From NCBI GenBank assembly GCA_002294665.1, contig DBFQ01000003.1, forward strand, positions 1-6,638: DNA of 6,638 nt, in the 5' to 3' direction. The stretch is from Candidatus Aminicenantes bacterium UBA876. Lineage in GTDB: Bacteria; Acidobacteriota; Aminicenantia; UBA2199. The notes under the pieces are model-generated. The model saw nothing but the letters and a program-made list of their open reading frames with translations, did no database searches and was not told where the DNA came from. Position numbers and translations under genes: made by a program. This document shows positions 5,542 to 6,638 of the stretch, in pieces. Numbering within the stretch: position 1 is the stretch's first letter; each line of letters opens with the position of its first letter.

Positions 5542-6638
5542 TTAACGAGCCAGTTCCCTTTCTCCCAGGAACAACTCATACACCTGCAGCCCCAATTCCC
5601 TGTGGTCGAGGCTGCCGGGCTCTGTCAACGCGGGGATGAAAACCCGGTTGGTTTCTATGCGGAAAGTGGTTGAGGGTTTTCGCCCGGCTTTCATCGCGGG
5701 AAGGCGATACTCGCGTTGAAAACGCGCGCTCTGGGGAGAAAATGTGTCGAGCAATTCATCTTCCACGCGGATGGAAACGGTTTGATCGGAAAATTTTCGT
5801 TTGTCGACTGAGCCACGGATCAGGAAAGTGAAATCATGATGGGGATTGGGTATGGAAAACTCAGCGCTGCGTCCGGTCCAATGCCAGGCGCGCCATTCCT
5901 GATCCGCAATACCGGGGTTTTCTTCGGCATTGTGCCACCCCTTGCCGTACTCCACCGGGTAATGGCTCCTGGTAATGACTTTCAGGCTGGGCGGTTTTCC
6001 GTGCAGCGGGAGGCGTCCGGTGACGGGATGCCGGTAGCGGTTGACGCGTTTCTGTAAGCTCTCTGGAGAAATCCAGCCGCGCGTGGGGCATTCGCGGCAA
6101 TCCAGCGGCAGCTCCCCGGTTAAAAGCTGCTGCCGCAGAATCCGCATCTGCGTTCCGTTCAGGATCCCCCGCAGCGATTGTCCGAACCCGAGATGGCCCA
6201 CGGGATGGTGCCAGCAGCAGGGCAGTACTTCCCTGCGGGAATTGATCAGCAGAAACGACCAGGGATCGAGGCAATTCCGCGTCAAGCCTTGTTGTCGGCG
6301 GGTGGTGTAGCGATGTACTCCAGGTGCTTCTGGGGCCCTTCGGAGAGGTTCCGTCTGCCGCTCCGCCCGGGTTTTCTGCTCGATTTTTTCTTCCAGGGCG
6401 TCCAGCAGGCCGGCCTGGATTTGAAATTCGATGCCGGAGCGGTCCAGAAAAGCGCAGGTTGAGCGGATGGCATTCCGGGCCGCGATCATGGAGGCAGGGT
6501 CCATCTCAGAGATGTGGTTCACGTTGAAGGCGCCGGCAACATCGGGATAGCGGGTCAGGTTGCAGAAATTGAAGTGGCGAACGCCCATGGCCTTCCCCAG
6601 TTCCGCGAGCGCCTGCAGGTGAAAGACATTGGCATCCT
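5542..6638 (-). CDS. Radical SAM/SPASM protein, C-terminal part, with beta-rich C-terminal domain (5' end outside window)
   Basis: The minus-strand frame stays open to the window end, so the radical SAM core and its CxxxCxxC motif lie outside. Of 364 visible residues, counted from the ATG codon at 6588, the first part (to about 60) resembles the end of a radical SAM barrel (GVRHFNFCNLTRYPD). Residues 106-167 form a SPASM-type auxiliary cluster region: C106, CC (124-125), a helix region, then C164 and C167 (CRECP). From about 200 to 348 is a separate beta-rich domain with GKGWHNAEE (215-223), an aromatic WRAWHWTG patch (232-239) and a closing DHRELGLQVYELF (328-340); it looks like a carbohydrate-binding-type beta sandwich. 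SPASM enzymes modify peptides or other small molecules; the substrate here is unknown. It converges on the Cys-rich peptide gene with 22 bases between stops. Confidence 0.82.
   Translation of the reverse strand, partial: DANVFHLQALAELGKAMGVRHFNFCNLTRYPDVAGAFNVNHISEMDPASMIAARNAIRSTCAFLDRSGIEFQIQAGLLDALEEKIEQKTRAERQTEPLRRAPEAPGVHRYTTRRQQGLTRNCLDPWSFLLINSRREVLPCCWHHPVGHLGFGQSLRGILNGTQMRILRQQLLTGELPLDCRECPTRGWISPESLQKRVNRYRHPVTGRLPLHGKPPSLKVITRSHYPVEYGKGWHNAEENPGIADQEWRAWHWTGRSAEFSIPNPHHDFTFLIRGSVDKRKFSDQTVSIRVEDELLDTFSPQSARFQREYRLPAMKAGRKPSTTFRIETNRVFIPALTEPGSLDHRELGLQVYELFLGERELAR

Overview
The window reads as bacterial DNA of moderately high GC content, probably from a metagenome-derived genome. 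The mix of a TYW1-like radical SAM enzyme, a DUF4846 protein, a signal-peptide 6-bladed beta-propeller with NHL-like repeats and a radical SAM/SPASM protein with a beta-rich tail recalls Acidobacteriota/Aminicenantes or Bacteroidota-like lineages. This placement rests on gene-family impressions only and is weak. No rRNA, tRNA, insertion sequence or CRISPR array was seen.

Layout. (1) 2-1332, plus strand: the end of a two-cluster ferredoxin-type protein overlaps (ATGA) a radical SAM protein of the COG0731/TYW1-like type, so an electron-donor/enzyme pair is likely. (2) 3196-1353, minus strand, in transcription order: a VOC (glyoxalase-fold) protein lacking most metal ligands, an exported DUF4846 protein with a possible papain-like Cys/His layout, and a small signal-peptide protein with a short beta domain and two glycine-rich membrane segments. 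The last gene has its own candidate promoter and a 19-bp near-palindrome against its start codon. (3) 3197-3533: a divergent, partly AT-rich intergenic region with a small inverted repeat. (4) 3534-5519, plus strand: a cassette of three exported or membrane-anchored proteins. They are a thioredoxin-like protein with a CVPC motif starting at TTG, a 6-bladed beta-propeller protein, and, overlapping it by ATGA, a 95-residue precursor of a secreted mini-protein with six cysteines. (5) 6638-5542, minus strand, convergent: the C-terminal part of a radical SAM/SPASM enzyme with an added beta-rich C-terminal domain; its radical SAM core lies beyond the window.

The most interesting part is the 3534-5519 cassette. 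A membrane-tethered CxxC protein and a secreted propeller are encoded with a tiny secreted Cys-rich protein whose even number of cysteines suggests disulfides. This gene order resembles the Bacteroidota NVEALA-peptide neighbourhoods, as I remember them, but the peptide lacks the NVEALA signature. The thioredoxin-like protein may handle the disulfides of the small protein while the propeller acts as a binding or scaffold partner. That link is inference from context and cysteine content, not demonstrated by the sequence.
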